This document shows positions 38,701 to 50,790 of a DNA stretch of 64,000 bases, piece by piece (within the stretch, counting starts at the first letter, position 1; every line of letters begins with the position of its first letter). The stretch comes from Fragum whitleyi (lineage: Eukaryota > Mollusca > Bivalvia > Cardiida > Cardiidae), in contig OX411548.1 in assembly GCA_948146395.1 (NCBI GenBank), positions 59,291,020 through 59,355,019 on the forward strand, read 5' to 3'. The notes below the pieces were generated by a model that was not told the origin of the DNA, made no database searches, and was given only the letters and a program-made list of their open reading frames with translations. Position numbers and translations under genes: made by a program.

Positions 38701-39282
38701 TCATGATTAGAAATAAGAAATTCGAAAAATATATTTATTGTGAAATCAAAACACAAATCTAAAACTTGACAAATACTGGTGGATTTCTAAATCACTTAGC
38801 ACTTGTTCTCCTTCATAAATTATAAGATGGTGCTAAGGTCAAGGTCAAAGTCATAATTAAAATAGAGCTTGTCTGAATCAAAGCGCTTGCAGTTTTTGGC
38901 AGATTTCAAAATAATTATTTGAAATAATGATGAGCCATTGGTAGAAATTTTTTATAACTCCAAAGTTAATTTTCATTTGAATAAAGGAGTTAGGTTTTTG
39001 ATTAGTAAGATTAGTAAGTTTGAGTAAATTATATTTAAGGGTAATGTATAGTCTTAATTTTTGCTTTTGTCTGTAGGTATGTATACATTACCAAGAGCCG
39101 TTAGTGACAAAGATGACAAAGAATTACTGAAGGAGGTCGAGCCAATAGACTATCGACCAGAACATTCGAGTGATGGATACAGGTCAAATACAGCTGCTGG
39201 GTACCAGTCACAAGCCCAATATCCGTGGCCAAAACGTCCCTCAGCAAGGGCACCTCCCAAAGGAATTTTTGACGATGTCTAA
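23751..39282 (+). CDS. LMBRD2: LMBR1 domain-containing protein 2 (LMBRD2), complete, 12 coding exons
   Basis: LMBRD2 is a conserved multi-pass membrane protein of the LMBR1/limb-region family, reported in vertebrates to affect beta-adrenergic receptor signalling. Exons: 23751-23924, 24772-25022, 26273-26440, 26935-27145, 27615-27689, 28506-28791, 29319-29500, 30539-30672, 32542-32650, 34883-35084, 35698-35844, 39077-39282. All borders are GT/AG, all phases join, and the sum is 2145 nt (714 aa; human is about 695). Recognised blocks: N-terminal TM with RYGDLRKQH and [51 protein letters not shown]; a cytosolic loop with [19 protein letters not shown] followed by TM helices; [29 protein letters not shown]; a charged C-terminal tail with RRREW; and the family-typical end IFDDV. 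No stop or frameshift was seen. Exon 11 has a purine-rich, weak-looking acceptor (TGTAAAG). Large introns are filled with repeats. Start: the ATG at 23751 matches the family N-terminus. Confidence 0.95.
25399..25589 (+). mobile_element. SINE family S1 copy (LMBRD2 intron 2)
   Basis: CTCACCAATGGGTCGATAAT to GTTGAAAGCGGCGTAAAACC, followed by an AATC tail of (ATCA)n. This 3' end is common among molluscan SINEs. Confidence 0.7.
25986..26133. mobile_element. Hairpin MITE (LMBRD2 intron 2)
   Basis: Arms 25986-26057 and 26064-26133 are inverted copies at roughly 80% by eye (ACACTCGGTATTTCAA... and ...TTGAAATACCAAGTGT), meeting at GATTTGTTTC with a 6-nt loop. Confidence 0.65.
27712..27775 (+). mobile_element. 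MITE family A, left end only (LMBRD2 intron 5)
   Basis: GAGCCTGTGTGTGATATTTC followed by CAACAATTT, then cut off where a pearl-like element begins. Confidence 0.5.
27787..28432 (-). mobile_element. Pearl/Helentron-like non-autonomous element (LMBRD2 intron 5)
   Basis: On the minus strand it starts AACAAGAGGGCAAGAATGGC and contains ~150-bp repeats related to those at 57140-57660 (…CCATAAATA.GGGTGTGGCAGGG…). It ends GATGACGGATGACAGAC near a CTAAAA tail. Confidence 0.6.
29533..29602. repeat. Hairpin family B, copy 1 (LMBRD2 intron 7)
   Basis: About 70 bp, arms with CTATTGTAAGTGCCTATA and TATAGGCACTTAC-type sequence. It starts 33 nt after the exon 7 donor. Confidence 0.75.
30750..30921 (-). mobile_element. 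hAT-like MITE, copy 2, in LMBRD2 intron 8
   Basis: The reverse complement aligns with 20186-20375 over the TIRs and several interior blocks, including a GGGGATCTTTGAAAAAAA stretch. TIRs are CAGTGTTTATTTTAGG and CCTAGAATAAACAGTG (near-complementary). The flanks share only a short, imperfect CTCAG. Confidence 0.7.
33241..33310. repeat. Hairpin family B, copy 2 (LMBRD2 intron 9)
   Basis: GGGGTCAG...CTGACCCC ends. Arms of 33 bp have three mismatches around a short loop; 70 bp in all. Confidence 0.85.
33354..33427. repeat. Hairpin family B, copy 3 (LMBRD2 intron 9)
   Basis: Less perfect copy of 33241-33310, starting 44 bp after it. Confidence 0.65.
35105..35225 (+). repeat. Interspersed repeat family E, copy 3 (LMBRD2 intron 10)
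   Basis: Partial copy matching the first part of 3110-3440 (blocks TTCACTCAGTGCT, CATTCCAAACACT). It starts about 20 bp after the donor of exon 10. Confidence 0.5.
36381..36580 (+). mobile_element. MITE family A copy (LMBRD2 intron 11)
   Basis: GAGCCTGTGCGTGACATTTC at the left and a GACTCTAGTCAGACTGTGCA block inside. The right end is unclear. Confidence 0.55.
38075..38340 (-). mobile_element. MITE family C, copy 3 (LMBRD2 intron 11)
   Basis: Inverted copy of 15514-15784, with central CTACAGCTT/AAGCTGTAG and an end CCTAGTTATGCC. It gives rise to a spurious 131-codon ORF on the plus strand. Confidence 0.65.
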
Positions 39283-39610
39283 TGCCTTTTATATAATTCT
39301 TATTATGTGCTTAAATCATAATCACTTTGCACAGATTCTAGAAAACATTAAAAAAAAGTGAAAATTTGAAATACAAGGAAAAATACATAATTTATTGCTA
39401 AATTTATGGGCTTGATAATTCAAAATGCTGCTGTATTTCAAAATATTATATAACCAACAAATCATTTGATTTCAATGTTGAACTCCCTCCATTGTCTTAT
39501 AAAAGAAACAGTTGCATCAAGTAGATGTACTTATAACATTTACTCATCTTCATTATGCTTTCAATGAAATTCATCAATCACATTAAGTAAGTTTAGAAAA
39601 TCAGTTAGGA

Positions 39611-39616
39611 AATAAA
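39611..39616 (+). terminator. Candidate LMBRD2 polyadenylation signal
   Basis: AATAAA lies 329 nt after the LMBRD2 stop and is the first canonical signal downstream; an ATTAAA at about 39350 is an alternative. Confidence 0.35.
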
Positions 39617-39955
39617 ATGCTGTTTACTACAGTTTATTTCTAACAGTCATTTAAGCAGTCGTTTTGTTCATATTGTTAAACAAATTGAAGAGCTTTTGTC
39701 AGTTTAAATTACAATTTATTGTTTAAAAAAGACAATAGTTCTGTTAGTGAAAGTAGAGCTTATTTGTGCAGGGTAGATGTGTAAAGTATGGGAAAATTGC
39801 AATAATAAGTGGGCATTTTTTTCTAAGTATATACATGTAACTATATACTATACAAATTATTACAGAATTTGAATGATTAACTTTTATGAAGAATGCATGT
39901 GCTATGAAAAAACATAATAAGTGAAAGACAGGGGTGTTATTATTGTTTTACCAAA

Positions 39956-40175
39956 TGAGCATGTGAATGACATTTCCAATAATTTCAAATGTATGCCAAG
40001 CAAAGACTCTGGTCAGCCTGTGCATCTGCACAGTCTGACCATAGTCTTCACTTGGCATATTGTTGATAGATCAGGTCTCATTTTATATCCTTAGACAGGT
40101 ATAAAATTTAAACAACATTGCTGTCTTGGTTGGTTAATGTTGGTCAAATTGTTGGAACCGTCACACACGGGCTCA
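39956..40175 (+). mobile_element. MITE family A, complete copy
   Basis: TGAGCATGTGAATGACATTT with CCAATAATTT at the left and the inverted AAATTGTTGGAACCG...GGGCTCA at the right. A central self-complementary block lies around TGTGCATCTGCACAG. Confidence 0.65.
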
Positions 40176-40805
40176 AATGTAAAATTTTCAGACTAGTCTA
40201 AATTAAAGAAAACGGTCTAAAAAAGAAGAAAAATTATTGTCTTTTTTTCTTGTTTAATGTTTTCTTATTGAAATATAAGATATTTCTCCAAATTCCTTGT
40301 TAAAAAATGGCTGAATAATCACTGTGTTTGTTTTAATAGATTACTCATATAACCATTGACATGAATAGATTGAAGAAAAATATAGCAATGAAGAACGTTT
40401 TAGTAAAAGGAGAAACTGGTATTTGTATGTATTGTTTTCTCCTCTTTATGTCCCTGCCATGCAATGGCAATGGGCATTAGAGTTACCTCTGCCGTAGTTG
40501 AGTGTTTGTTCCCAATTCTGGTCCAGAGCTAAACTTCTATAAATTATGAGTAAATTTAAAAATAACTTGGTACAATTGTTCTCCTGGGTGAGTACTAGTA
40601 TCATGCAAAGAGTTTATCTGGATACTCCCAAGGTCAAGGTCATGGCTAAAGGTCAAATAGGTCAGGAATAAAAGTAAAGTATTTGTGGGGCCCATCTGTG
40701 TCTGTGATACATTTCTAGTCTAATATTGTTTTCTACTTTTACAGAACTTATTGTTTATTGTTATTGAAATTGTTGTCACTACCTCTTTCAAAGTATATTT
40801 GTGTA

Positions 40806-41919
40806 GAGTAGGTCCGGGTAATTCCGTACATGCGGGAAATTCCGTACACTTGAATTAATTACGTATTTCTTATAAAATGCATTTCAAATTATTTTAAAAA
40901 TAAACCTTGTTTTAAACAAGCCAATATACCTCAAACCACATATCGGATAAATACCACGCAATCGTAACCTTATGCTTTGCTCATCGCCGATTTAAGGGGG
41001 CACTACCTGAGTCACTCCCTAATTCTCAAATCCTAGTCAGATAAGTACGAAAAGGTCACTCGGTACCATCTGTCCAAATGTCTGTATATATACCTAATGC
41101 TTACGTGATTTGTGAATCATAGTTTAACTTATTGAAGAATAAGAAATACTTTTCACTCTCCAGGTAATATTTTTTTGTGAAACCTAGTTCTTTGTAGATA
41201 AAATGAGATTTTTCATACTGTACGGAATTAGCCCACATTGAGAAAAGTACAATTGTAGGGCGAGGCTAAATTCGTACAGGCCAATATTATTTTACCCATC
41301 AAGATCATAACAAATGATAATTGACATTATATATTTGTTTCGGATAATCAAAACCTTGCAACTACAGGTTGAAAAGGCTTGACTAACTTGCATTTGCCCA
41401 GCGGCCCCAAAGCAATTAGTTTTTCTTCGAGAAACAGTTTAGCCTAATGAAGCAGTAGTTACAGTGTTTTGATCGCCTACTAACGTTTAAAGTTTTCTCA
41501 GTGGATGCGCAAAACCGTCTACCAAGCATGAGGATGTCCCATTATTGCCTCATAGGCTCGCCACACATAATACTTAGAAGCCCGTGTTTGCCTTTTATGA
41601 ACATTAAACTTTCTAAATTATGAATATGCCCCATCCACCAAACTAAGCTATTACTTTTACCGCCCCGTTATTCATAACCGATTTTCCCGACGAAGCGTAC
41701 GAATTAACCTGCTTATGTACGGAATTGGCCGGTATCAGCTACGGGCCTTTATTGTAATTTTTCTAAACATATGGCATATTTTTAAGAGTGAAAAAAGGAG
41801 TATTCGCAAGAAGAAATATAATAGCATTAAGAAAGTATGTTATTATGATCGTCCCAATAGAGACGTTCTCAAAATAATCGAAACTATCCAAATCCGTACG
41901 GAATTACCCGGACCGACTC
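40806..41919 (+). mobile_element. TIR element with TA target duplication, non-autonomous
   Basis: The left end starts GAGTAGGTCCGGGTAATTCC at 40806. The right end at 41896-41919 is its inverse with one mismatch over 24 bp. TA flanks both sides (40804-40805, 41920-41921), as for Tc1/mariner-type insertion. There is no transposase ORF. GTACGGAATTA-type motifs recur inside at about 40838-40847, 41220, 41697 and 41717. A family C-type palindrome lies inside at about 41350-41475. Confidence 0.75.
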
Positions 41920-42836
41920 TATATGTTTATCTAAGATGGACCATTCTTTATCAACATATTTGAAAATGGTATTAAATTTACCCTGATTTACACATGTTGT
42001 TGCTTACTTTAAGTAAACACAGGGTATATTTTAGTTCTGTAAGGGCATTATAACCTTTTCTAAACCTTTGACATGCTGAATAAAAACAAATACTAAAATA
42101 AAATTCCAATCAAATGGCTGAAAGTACTGGATCTGAAGTGCTAATTGTAGATCAATATCTAGTTAGGTTTTAATTATTAATTGGAAGTTAATTCTGACTC
42201 AAAAAGAACAGAAGGCGAAGTAAACTAAAATCAGACAACTCATATGGGCAAATTGATCTATGTCTATGCTTTTGCCAAAGACAAAAATATTCCAAATTCA
42301 AGATGAAAAGGGTAGTGGACCTTTTCAAAGTAGGACCTGTTTTAGACAAGACCAAATGTTTTTGCAGGCTGAACTAAGATTATACTTTCTGCCAAACCTT
42401 TTATACAGCAGGTATATGCCATTTATTGCATGTTATAGGTTAATCAACCTGTTCAAAAATAAATTTCAACACATCATTAATTTGTTCCAACAAAATGGTT
42501 TGAACTGTTATTTAGAATTTATGACTTGGGAAAGTCAATAAGATAGGGGTCCCTGTAATTGTTGTTGTCTACATGTGTATCTAAATCCATATCATATTCA
42601 CCGTGTTAGAATATATGTTGTTGTGTGAATTGAAATCCAAAATGTCAAACCATGACATTTTATTGATTCAAGGTTATAGATAAAGGTCAAAAGTAAGACT
42701 TTGTATGTATGTTATTATATTGTTATGATCAGCCGATTAAGGATACAATCTGGCCTTCTGTCTGTGTCACTTAAAAACTTTGATGATGTGTGATGTCTCT
42801 ATATTGTAGCACATTCTTGTGAAACTTGAAAAATGA

Positions 42837-43060
42837 GACCTGTCACACGAAAAGGGACCACATGGGAACTTTGTAAAGTAAATATCTGAAAAAGAGATTG
42901 GTTCTAGAACAGGCCAACCAGACGTTGCATTTCTAAAATTCTTTCACAGGAAAGAATCAGAAAATTAGTAAAGAGTCAGTCAGTCTGTGCAACCCATGCA
43001 ATCTGATAAGGGTCGACTTTTTAAGTACTTCCCAGATGGTCCCTTTTTGCGTGATGGGTC
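42837..43060 (+). mobile_element. MITE family D, copy 2
   Basis: Same TIR type (CACACGAAAAGGGACCA ... TGGTCCCTTTTTGCGTGATG) and interior as 11341-11597. Confidence 0.75.
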
Positions 43061-43528
43061 AAATGTATAATCAATATCCAGAGAGAAACATACACAAGCA
43101 AGTGAGGCAATTCTATGAATAATGACTTCAGCTCTGACTTAAATTTTCTTAATGAAATTTTCCCTTTGCAAAGCTTTTTCATACTTCTCTGTGTATGGCA
43201 CCCAATGAAATAAGGCATAAGTTAGTGAAGTACTTAATGGTACATCAATGGCATAAAGAATGACTTGGTACTTCCTGTACCAAAACAGTACAGTAGTGTT
43301 GTGCTGACTCATTAGTATACATAAGTTTACAGTTTGGGGATCTTGAAAGATTGACAAATGGAAAAAATTGTAGGCTTGGCTGTTAGAGGAGAAAAGACAT
43401 TCCTATGCCCTATGAGCAACAGAAAACCTTTTAGAAAACTTAAACCTTTATATGCTGAATAAAATCCATGGCAAAATTGTATTAAGATCAAAAAGCTTAA
43501 AGCACTGGCTGTTGACTGCTATTCCGAT

Positions 43529-43597
43529 GGGCCATTGCAAAACTATTGTAAGTGCCTATAAATCTATAGGCACTTACAATTATTTGGCACTGACACC
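43529..43597. repeat. Hairpin family B, copy 4
   Basis: CTATTGTAAGTGCCTATA / TATAGGCACTTACAAT arms. Confidence 0.75.
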
Positions 43598-43829
43598 TTG
43601 ATTTGTACAGAAACTAACTAGATGACACAAATCTTTTGTTGTTAAGTGTATATATGTTGTTATTTATAAGTGTGAGTATGTTAACACATCTATGTTTATA
43701 GAGAATACACATTATTATTATTATTATTATTATTATATGTTAAAGCTAAGATGCTTTTTATCTGGATTAAAATAAAGCGAGGAATATCATGACAAACATG
43801 CTTCAGTTATTTTATACATGAACCAGCTA

Positions 43830-44115
43830 GCTATTATAGTGACATGGTAGGCCACTAGCTTTTGGAAAGATAGGTCCCTGGTTCAAATCCCTATGGAGTT
43901 GAATAATCTTTAGCAGATTACACACAGGCACATTTGGTGCCCACCCTGAGATGGTGGCTATGTGATTTGGTAGTTGATGATGTTGAATATGCTTAATTTT
44001 CAAGGGGGTGTATGATGCCAAGTTGATCATACTGCCCTACCAAACAAGCCAGCTTTTAAAGTGTTATGAAAAGCACTTGCTGTGGGAAAGAGAAGTCCTT
44101 GGTTCTAACTCCAAT
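43830..44115 (+). mobile_element. tRNA-related SINE-like repeat, two heads in tandem
   Basis: Two segments with box B-like GGTCCCTGGTTCAAATCCC (~43872) and AGTCCTTGGTTCTAACTCC (~44096), each preceded by a TGGGAAAG/TTGGAAAG-type stretch. Degenerate. Confidence 0.45.
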
Positions 44116-44316
44116 GAAGACGAATATTTATGGACAGGTTAAAAATTTTCAATGTAGTATGAGAGTGCCTTTTTATAATGCACTTGAGCTTTTGTGATCT
44201 TGTTATGTCCATCCTCCTGTCATCAGTCAACATCTTGTGTGCACCTACAGACAAAAAATGGCCAAATTGTCTTGAATCTTGGTTGAAATATTTGTCTCTA
44301 TCAGCCCCAAGACAAT

Positions 44317-46345
44317 TAAACAAGTGGCCCATGAGGGCCTGAAACCACTCGACTGACTCTGAAAAGCCTGTCTAGAAAGAGCTGTTCAAGATGTACCAAG
44401 AAAAATGTTTCATGAAAAGGTATCCATAAATGAAGGAGTTGTGATAACAAGAAAATTTACTAAAAAGGCTCATTTTCCCATGATGTCGCATAAATGCACC
44501 AAATGGCAAAAATGTGGCCATGGTCACATGAGAAATATTTCCTCAAGTTCAAGACAATCCATGCATAAATGAAGGAGAAGTTGTGTAAACAGTAAATATG
44601 ACAAAGTCCCTTTTTCGATGACACAGTAAATTATCACCAAACCTCCATGAAATGCACATGGTAACTTGATAAGGAACATTCTATAAGAGTTTTAAACAAA
44701 TTTATAAACAAAAGAGGAGTTGTGCTAACAAGTAAGTTGACATTTAGGCTCCTTTTCCTGTGACATGGCATATTATCAATTGGCTAAAAAGTATGGCCAT
44801 GGTCAGATGCTGATAAATATTCTGTTAAGTTTTTATGTAAAAATGGGTATAAATGAAGTACTGGTAGTTGTTTTAAAAATAAATATACATAAAGGCCCCT
44901 TTTATCATGATGTGTCGTATAATAAAACCATCACAAATGCACATAGTCACTTGTAATGAAATATTCTGTAAACGTTTCACATGAGAGTATCCATTAATAA
45001 AAGAGTAGTTTTGTAATCAAGGAAACATACATTAAGGCCCATTTTTCTATGACGCAGTATAATATCACCAGACCACATCAATATGCACATGGTCACACAA
45101 TGTAGAATACTAAGCAAAATTTTCATTTACTTCAATGCATATACTAAAGAAGTGTGAATGAGAGTTCTTAAAATTAAATTTAAACAAGAGCCATTTCTGA
45201 CATGGCCATTCCTGGCCACGAAAGCTTGATAGTAAACTGAAGCCTTAATGATTAAGGATTCTTTTGTACCCTGAGATTTACCCTGTAAAAAAATCTAAGT
45301 CTTTAAAATAACAAAGGGCAAACACCAAAAATTATGCAAGCAAAAGTTATAGTTAAAGTGCACTGCATTTCTCCTTCATGGGATCTATCCACCCATAAAG
45401 TTTCAAGTTGATAGCTATTATACTTTAGGAGATATACTCCGGACAAGTTAAGTGGCGGAATGACGGACACTATATCCCCTTGCCGAAAACAGCAGGGGAA
45501 AATAAGGGCTTTTTTCTTGTGAAGCTCAATCAATCAGACACATTTTCAAAGAGAAGAATCATTGTTATCATACAATCATTCTGAGCCAGTTTGAAGACAA
45601 TTGGATGATAACTATAGGCTCTTAAGTGTTAAAGACAATTGGCTTATTTAATTATCATTTGGTCCCTTTTCCAGTGACACTTCATGGTTAAGGCCCATTC
45701 ACTAAATGAACCTTGCTTGTGATAGTACAATCCGTCTGAGCAAGTTTAGACCATTGGATGAAAACTGGACTTTAGCCCTTTAACGAAGATTTTCTAAATA
45801 AATTTTCATTTGGCTCCTTTTTCTGTGACACTTGACAGATTGGGCCCACTTTTGAACAGGACAATCCATGTAATGGTACAATCATTCTGTGCAAGTTTGA
45901 AGACAATCAGATAAAAACTGGTCAGTCAAGATAAAAACTACGTCAGCAGTTCACATCTTAAGAAACAATTTTAGCACTCTAGAGACCACATTTTGTTGCC
46001 TATGGCATGATGCAAGGTCATGATGTTTCTCTATATCAAATCTGGGTTGAAAATAGATCATGTGGCATCATAAATAAGGTCAAGGGGTCAAATCTTAGAA
46101 AAACTTAATTTGCACTCTAGGGGCCACATTTTTGGCTCAAAGTCTTGAAACTTGGTCAGAATGTTTGTCTATGCGAAATCTGGGCAAAGTTTGAAAATTG
46201 GTCAAATAAGATTAAAAACAAGGTCAAGGGGTTAAACATGAGAAAACCTTGTGTGCACCACTTTTTTGCTAAAATTTCTTGAAACTTGGTCTGAATGTTT
46301 GTCCACTCAGGTGAGCACTTTAGGGCCAGATACCCTCTTATTTCT
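44317..46345. mobile_element. Mosaic of pearl/Helentron-like fragments
   Basis: Start motifs AAACAAGTGGCCCATGAGGG (44318) and AAACAAGAGCCATTTCTGAC (about 45183) and a 3' hairpin near 45477-45500 (CCCCTTGCCG...CAGCAGGGG). An inverted 5' end lies at about 46310-46345. Loose ~170-bp repeats lie between them. No ORF. Confidence 0.55.
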
Positions 46346-46721
46346 TTCATCAGAATTTGCATATCAAAGTAAATTACAAACATATATTATTCAATACAGA
46401 TTTCTTTGTTGAAGGAATCAAAAGGACATCCAGTAATGGCCTCATCTGTTGATGAGGGCATTCCCAATGTACCATGTCTTGTCAATATAACTCTCCAAGA
46501 TTTGGCAAACAGTATAGACTAAGATTATTCTGCACAGACATACATTAAAATCTTAGCCTACACTACCTGCTATCTACATAACTTTAATAGAAAACTTTAG
46601 CGAGATTTATTAAAATGTTCAAGATATTGGCAACTTCTTTGAAATAAAATCTTAATTCAGCAGAAATTAGTGCATCTTCAATAGTTTGTATTATCAAAAA
46701 CAATGCCATATACTTATTACA

Positions 46722-46968
46722 TACAGGTCCCAGGTTCGATCCCCCATGGCAGCACTCATCCTTTCTGACCATCTGCCTTCCACCAATGGGTTGATAATTG
46801 TACACCTATGTGGGATAGAAGCTGGAGGCTAGGAAAGGATGTGATGGTAGTACTGGTGTGAGAAACACTAGGGATCCATTGTTAGGTTCTCCAGTCCCAG
46901 TGATATGACTGAAAAAATGTTGAAAGCGGCGTAAAAGCCCATTCAAAAAACAAACAAAACAATTAACA
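46722..46968 (+). mobile_element. SINE family S1, longest copy, with box B
   Basis: Begins near a polymerase III box B-like GGTTCGATCCCC (46733-46744), then the same body as the other copies, the 3' GTTGAAAGCGGCGTAAAAG and an A-rich tail. The box A part is lost. Confidence 0.7.
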
Positions 46969-47405
46969 GGCAACCAAAGGACAGACAGAAATGACCCGTC
47001 TGGCGTTCATGATGCTAAATGAACTATTTGAAATAATACCTCACTTTGCACATTTGAATACCTTAAAAGTGGGGTATCACAATTTTTTTTTATTCTGAAC
47101 ACAGAGCAGTATATTTGCCTCTACCAAAAGTTCTGTAAAAATAATGACATACAAGTGGGGTCCTGTGACATGGCAGATTCATTGGAAGGGGGAGGTGTAT
47201 ATATGTGGAATGGGATAAGTTTTGTAATGTGTTGATGAAACAACAAATAAGCATACAAAATTTATTTCTGCTTAGAAAAAAATCAAAATCTACCTATATA
47301 CCAGCATATACTACTACTTATACCAACAAATAACAACAAATGTTAACAAGCCTAAATTAAAACAAGAATCAGGGGGTCAGTGCAAAACAATTTTAGGGCT
47401 ATTGG

Positions 47406-47730
47406 ATATGAGCCAGTGTGTGGCATTTCTAACTATTTCACATGTGCGCAAAGTCAAGCCTCTGGCCAGTCTGTGCATCCGCACAGCCTGACTAGAGTCT
47501 TGGCTATGCGCTTTGTAGATAGGAAAAGCCTCAAAGAAGCTGTTGAAGTTGGGTATTCTTCTAATAGAACTTGGTGTCAGTATAGGATTTCAATGTTTGC
47601 AACATATTGTCTGTTTTCTTCCAAAACCCCATAACTGCAGCTTGTTTAAAGCTGTAGTTACAAGGTTTTGGAAGAAAACTGACGATATGAACAATTCAAA
47701 TTGTTGAAATTGTCATGCACAGGCTCATAT
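47406..47730 (+). mobile_element. MITE family A, complete copy with nested palindrome
   Basis: ATATGAGCC / GGCTCATAT ends and a central TGTGCATCCGCACAG block. A TTCCAAAACC...GGTTTTGGAA palindrome (47619-47672) containing the CTGCAGCTT/AAGCTGTAG core of family C sits inside, apparently inserted. Confidence 0.65.
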
Positions 47731-48301
47731 ATAAGCAGAAAAATAATTTTGGACAAACCCCTCAGAATGGACAAGAGTGGGTAACTTTTTGGTTCTGGCA
47801 ATTGGAGTGATATCTAAATGGCACATGCATGCAATATTTGTAGACTTAACAATGAATAATGTATGAAACAAGATGGGTTTGTGAAACAAATTCCCTAGAA
47901 ACAGTTAATTTCAAAAAGTTTGACCTTGAAAGATGACCTTGACCTTGGTATCAGCAGATGCATATCCTTGCAATCTACCTTGTGATCTATCACCTTGCAA
48001 AATATCAGCATTGTACCTTGAATTTGGTTGAAGTAATTGGTAATGATAAGTTTTTTGGTTAAGTTTTGCAGACAGACAGATATACAGATAATGGTTAATT
48101 AGCTAAATATGCCCCCAACTTTACTGATGCAGAGGCATAAAAATAAATCTTACCATGTGAAATGCAGTTATGAACACACAATGTTGTGCAGCCTCGCTTT
48201 ATGTTTTTGTGAGGGATTTTTTTTAGTAAAATCACGACATAAGTACCGTTTTTCTCAAGTAGTAGCCCTGATAGGACCCCTCCCCCTTTATCATTTAATT
48301 T

Positions 48302-50269
48302 AAACAAGAGGACCAAGATGGTCCTAGATCGCTCAACTGAGTCTCTTTGACCCCTGGGACATCACATTAATTAGATAGGAAGATGTCAAAAAGAAGATAA
48401 TTGCCTAAGATCAATACCATGGAACGTTTTCAGCGAAGAGCAAGACAGATATGCCTTTTTGCTCTTTTGATTCTATGTAAAAAAGGATGCACCCGGGTGG
48501 ACCCTAAATGTGACCCCAGGGTCTTGATCTGAACAAACTTGGAAGTGGTCTATAAGATGATGCTATATTCTAAATATGAAAGCTGCCTGCCTTCTGGTTT
48601 CAGAGAAGATGATTTTTGAAGGTTTTCCTATTTATACCCATCGTGCTCAGATGAGCTGAAAGGGATGGGCCCGGGTGGAGCCCAACTATGACCCCAGGGT
48701 CTTGATATGAACAAACTTGGTAGGGACCCACATGATGATGCTATATACCAAAAATGAAAGCAATGTGCCCTCTGGTTTCCATTAGAGAAGATTTTAAAAG
48801 ATTTTCGCTCTTTGATTCTATGTAAAAAGGGTTGCGCCTGGGTGGAGCCCAAATATGATCCTAGGGTCTTGATATGAACAAACTTGGTAGAGGTCCACTA
48901 GATGATGCTAAATAACAAATATCGTAGCTGTCTGCCTTCTGGTTTCATAGAGGAAGATTTTAATTTTTATGCTCCCCGAAGGGAGAGCATATAGCCGCCG
49001 CTTTGTCTGTCCGTCCGTCCGTACGTCTGTAATTCCGTCCGTCCGTCCGTCCGTCCGTCCCCACCTATTTCTCCATAACCCCTGGGCCAAATTGAATGAA
49101 ACTTACCATGTGAACTCCCTATGATATAGTGATGATGCATCTGTCACGGTTTTTGGATTTTAGGCCTCGTCACGGGAAAAGGGGACTTAGGGTAAAAAAC
49201 AGTTTTTCCAAAATTTCTCCTAGTCTAACTGTCAGAATTTAGTGAAATTTCATATTTGAGTAGCAAATCAGATGCCCTTTACTATAAATAATTTGAAATT
49301 AACGTAAAAAAATATATATCATGGAAAAAGGGGGCTTAATGTTTGTTACCTTTACGTTAGCGCGTAAAATACAGTTATTCTTTCATTTCTCCTAGTCTTA
49401 TGCTCAGAATTTGATGAAATTTTACATTTGAGAAGCAAATCAGATGCCCTTTACCCTATACTATTTGAAGTTTGTGTCTTAGAATATGTCATGCAAAAAG
49501 GGGATTTAATGTTTGTTACCTTTATGTTAGCTGTATAAGATAACAGCTTATTTGAGTCTTTGAAATCTGACCACAGAGCATATCTCCTAAAGTATAATAG
49601 CTATCAACTTGAAACTTTATGGGTGGATAGATCTTATGGAGGAGAAGTGCAGTGCACAAGAACTACAACTCTTGTTTTACCCTTTGTGCTCATAAGATAT
49701 AAAGGGATGCACCCGTGCAAAGCCCAAATATGACCCAAGGGTCTTGATATGCACAAACTTTGTAGAGGCCCACTAGGTGATGCTACATAACCAAATATGA
49801 AAGCTGTCTGCCATCTGGTTTAAGAGAAGAAGATTTTTAAAGATTTTCGCTCTTTGATTCTATGTAAAAAGGGTTTGGCCTGGGCAAAGCCCAAATATGA
49901 CCCCAGGGTCTTGATATGAACAAACTTGGTAGAGGTCCACTAGATAATGCTACATACCAAATATGAAAGCTGTCTGCCTTCTTGTTTCAGAGAATAAGAT
50001 TTTTAAAGATTTTCATATTTTCACCCTTTTTGTTAAGGGTAAAGGGAAAGTTAAGGGTGGAATCATTTATTTGAACAACTTTGGTAGAGCTTAACCTAAG
50101 GATTCCCTGCCAAGCTTCATCTAGATTTGCTCACTGGTTTATGAGGAGAAGATGTTTATAGAAATTAAGGACGACGGACACCGAACACTGCACGACTGAC
50201 GATGGACGACGGACATTCTACTATCACAATAGCTCACCTTGAGCACTTGGCGCTCAGGTGAGCTAAAAA
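48302..50269 (+). mobile_element. Pearl/Helentron-like element with nested inverted copy
   Basis: 5' AAACAAGAGGACCAAGATGG and GCTCAACTGAG (48331-48341); 3' hairpin ending CTCAGGTGAGC (50253-50263) then TAAAAAA. The interior has ~170-bp repeats (GGGTCTTGATATGAACAAAC recurring). At 48965-49680 another related element is inserted in inverse orientation, with CCGT microsatellite. Confidence 0.65.
49010..49058. repeat. (CCGT)n microsatellite
   Basis: CCGT units with short interruptions, at the end of the nested inverted pearl-like element. Confidence 0.9.
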
Positions 50270-50790
50270 AATAGAAGATTGAAAGCACCTTAATTTCAAG
50301 AAATTTGTGAGCTCATTTATCCAATATCAGACTAATTTTCTTTAATAAAAGGCCATTTTTATCTAAACAATTTAATATTAAGAATTTACCATCAAATCAC
50401 AGGGGAAAAGTAGGCAAAAAACTCACATCATTTTGATAAATGTTTTGTTTCACAAAATGTGTACAAAACCAAACCTCAAAGTCCATATTTTGTATTGTTG
50501 CAGGGAGCATTTACCAGGAATTAATATGGTAACACATTTTTGTGAAATTATCTAATGGAGTAAATCTCAGTTTCTTATAATTCCTCAGAAAACCAAATTA
50601 ACTTCACATTCTTATTACACCTCTGTAAACTAAATGAATTTCACACAAACACCAAAAATGCCATCTTCATAACTATGAATGTCATGATAAATTATAATGT
50701 TGATGAAAATTATAAAAGTGAATATAAAATAATACAAATCAAGTACAGGTAGATTCTATGTGACATTTTATCAGAGAAAAAGGGGGGGGG

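Noticed and set aside
48965..49058. CRISPR-like short repeats
   Set aside because: It is a CCGT microsatellite without spacers, in a eukaryotic genome.
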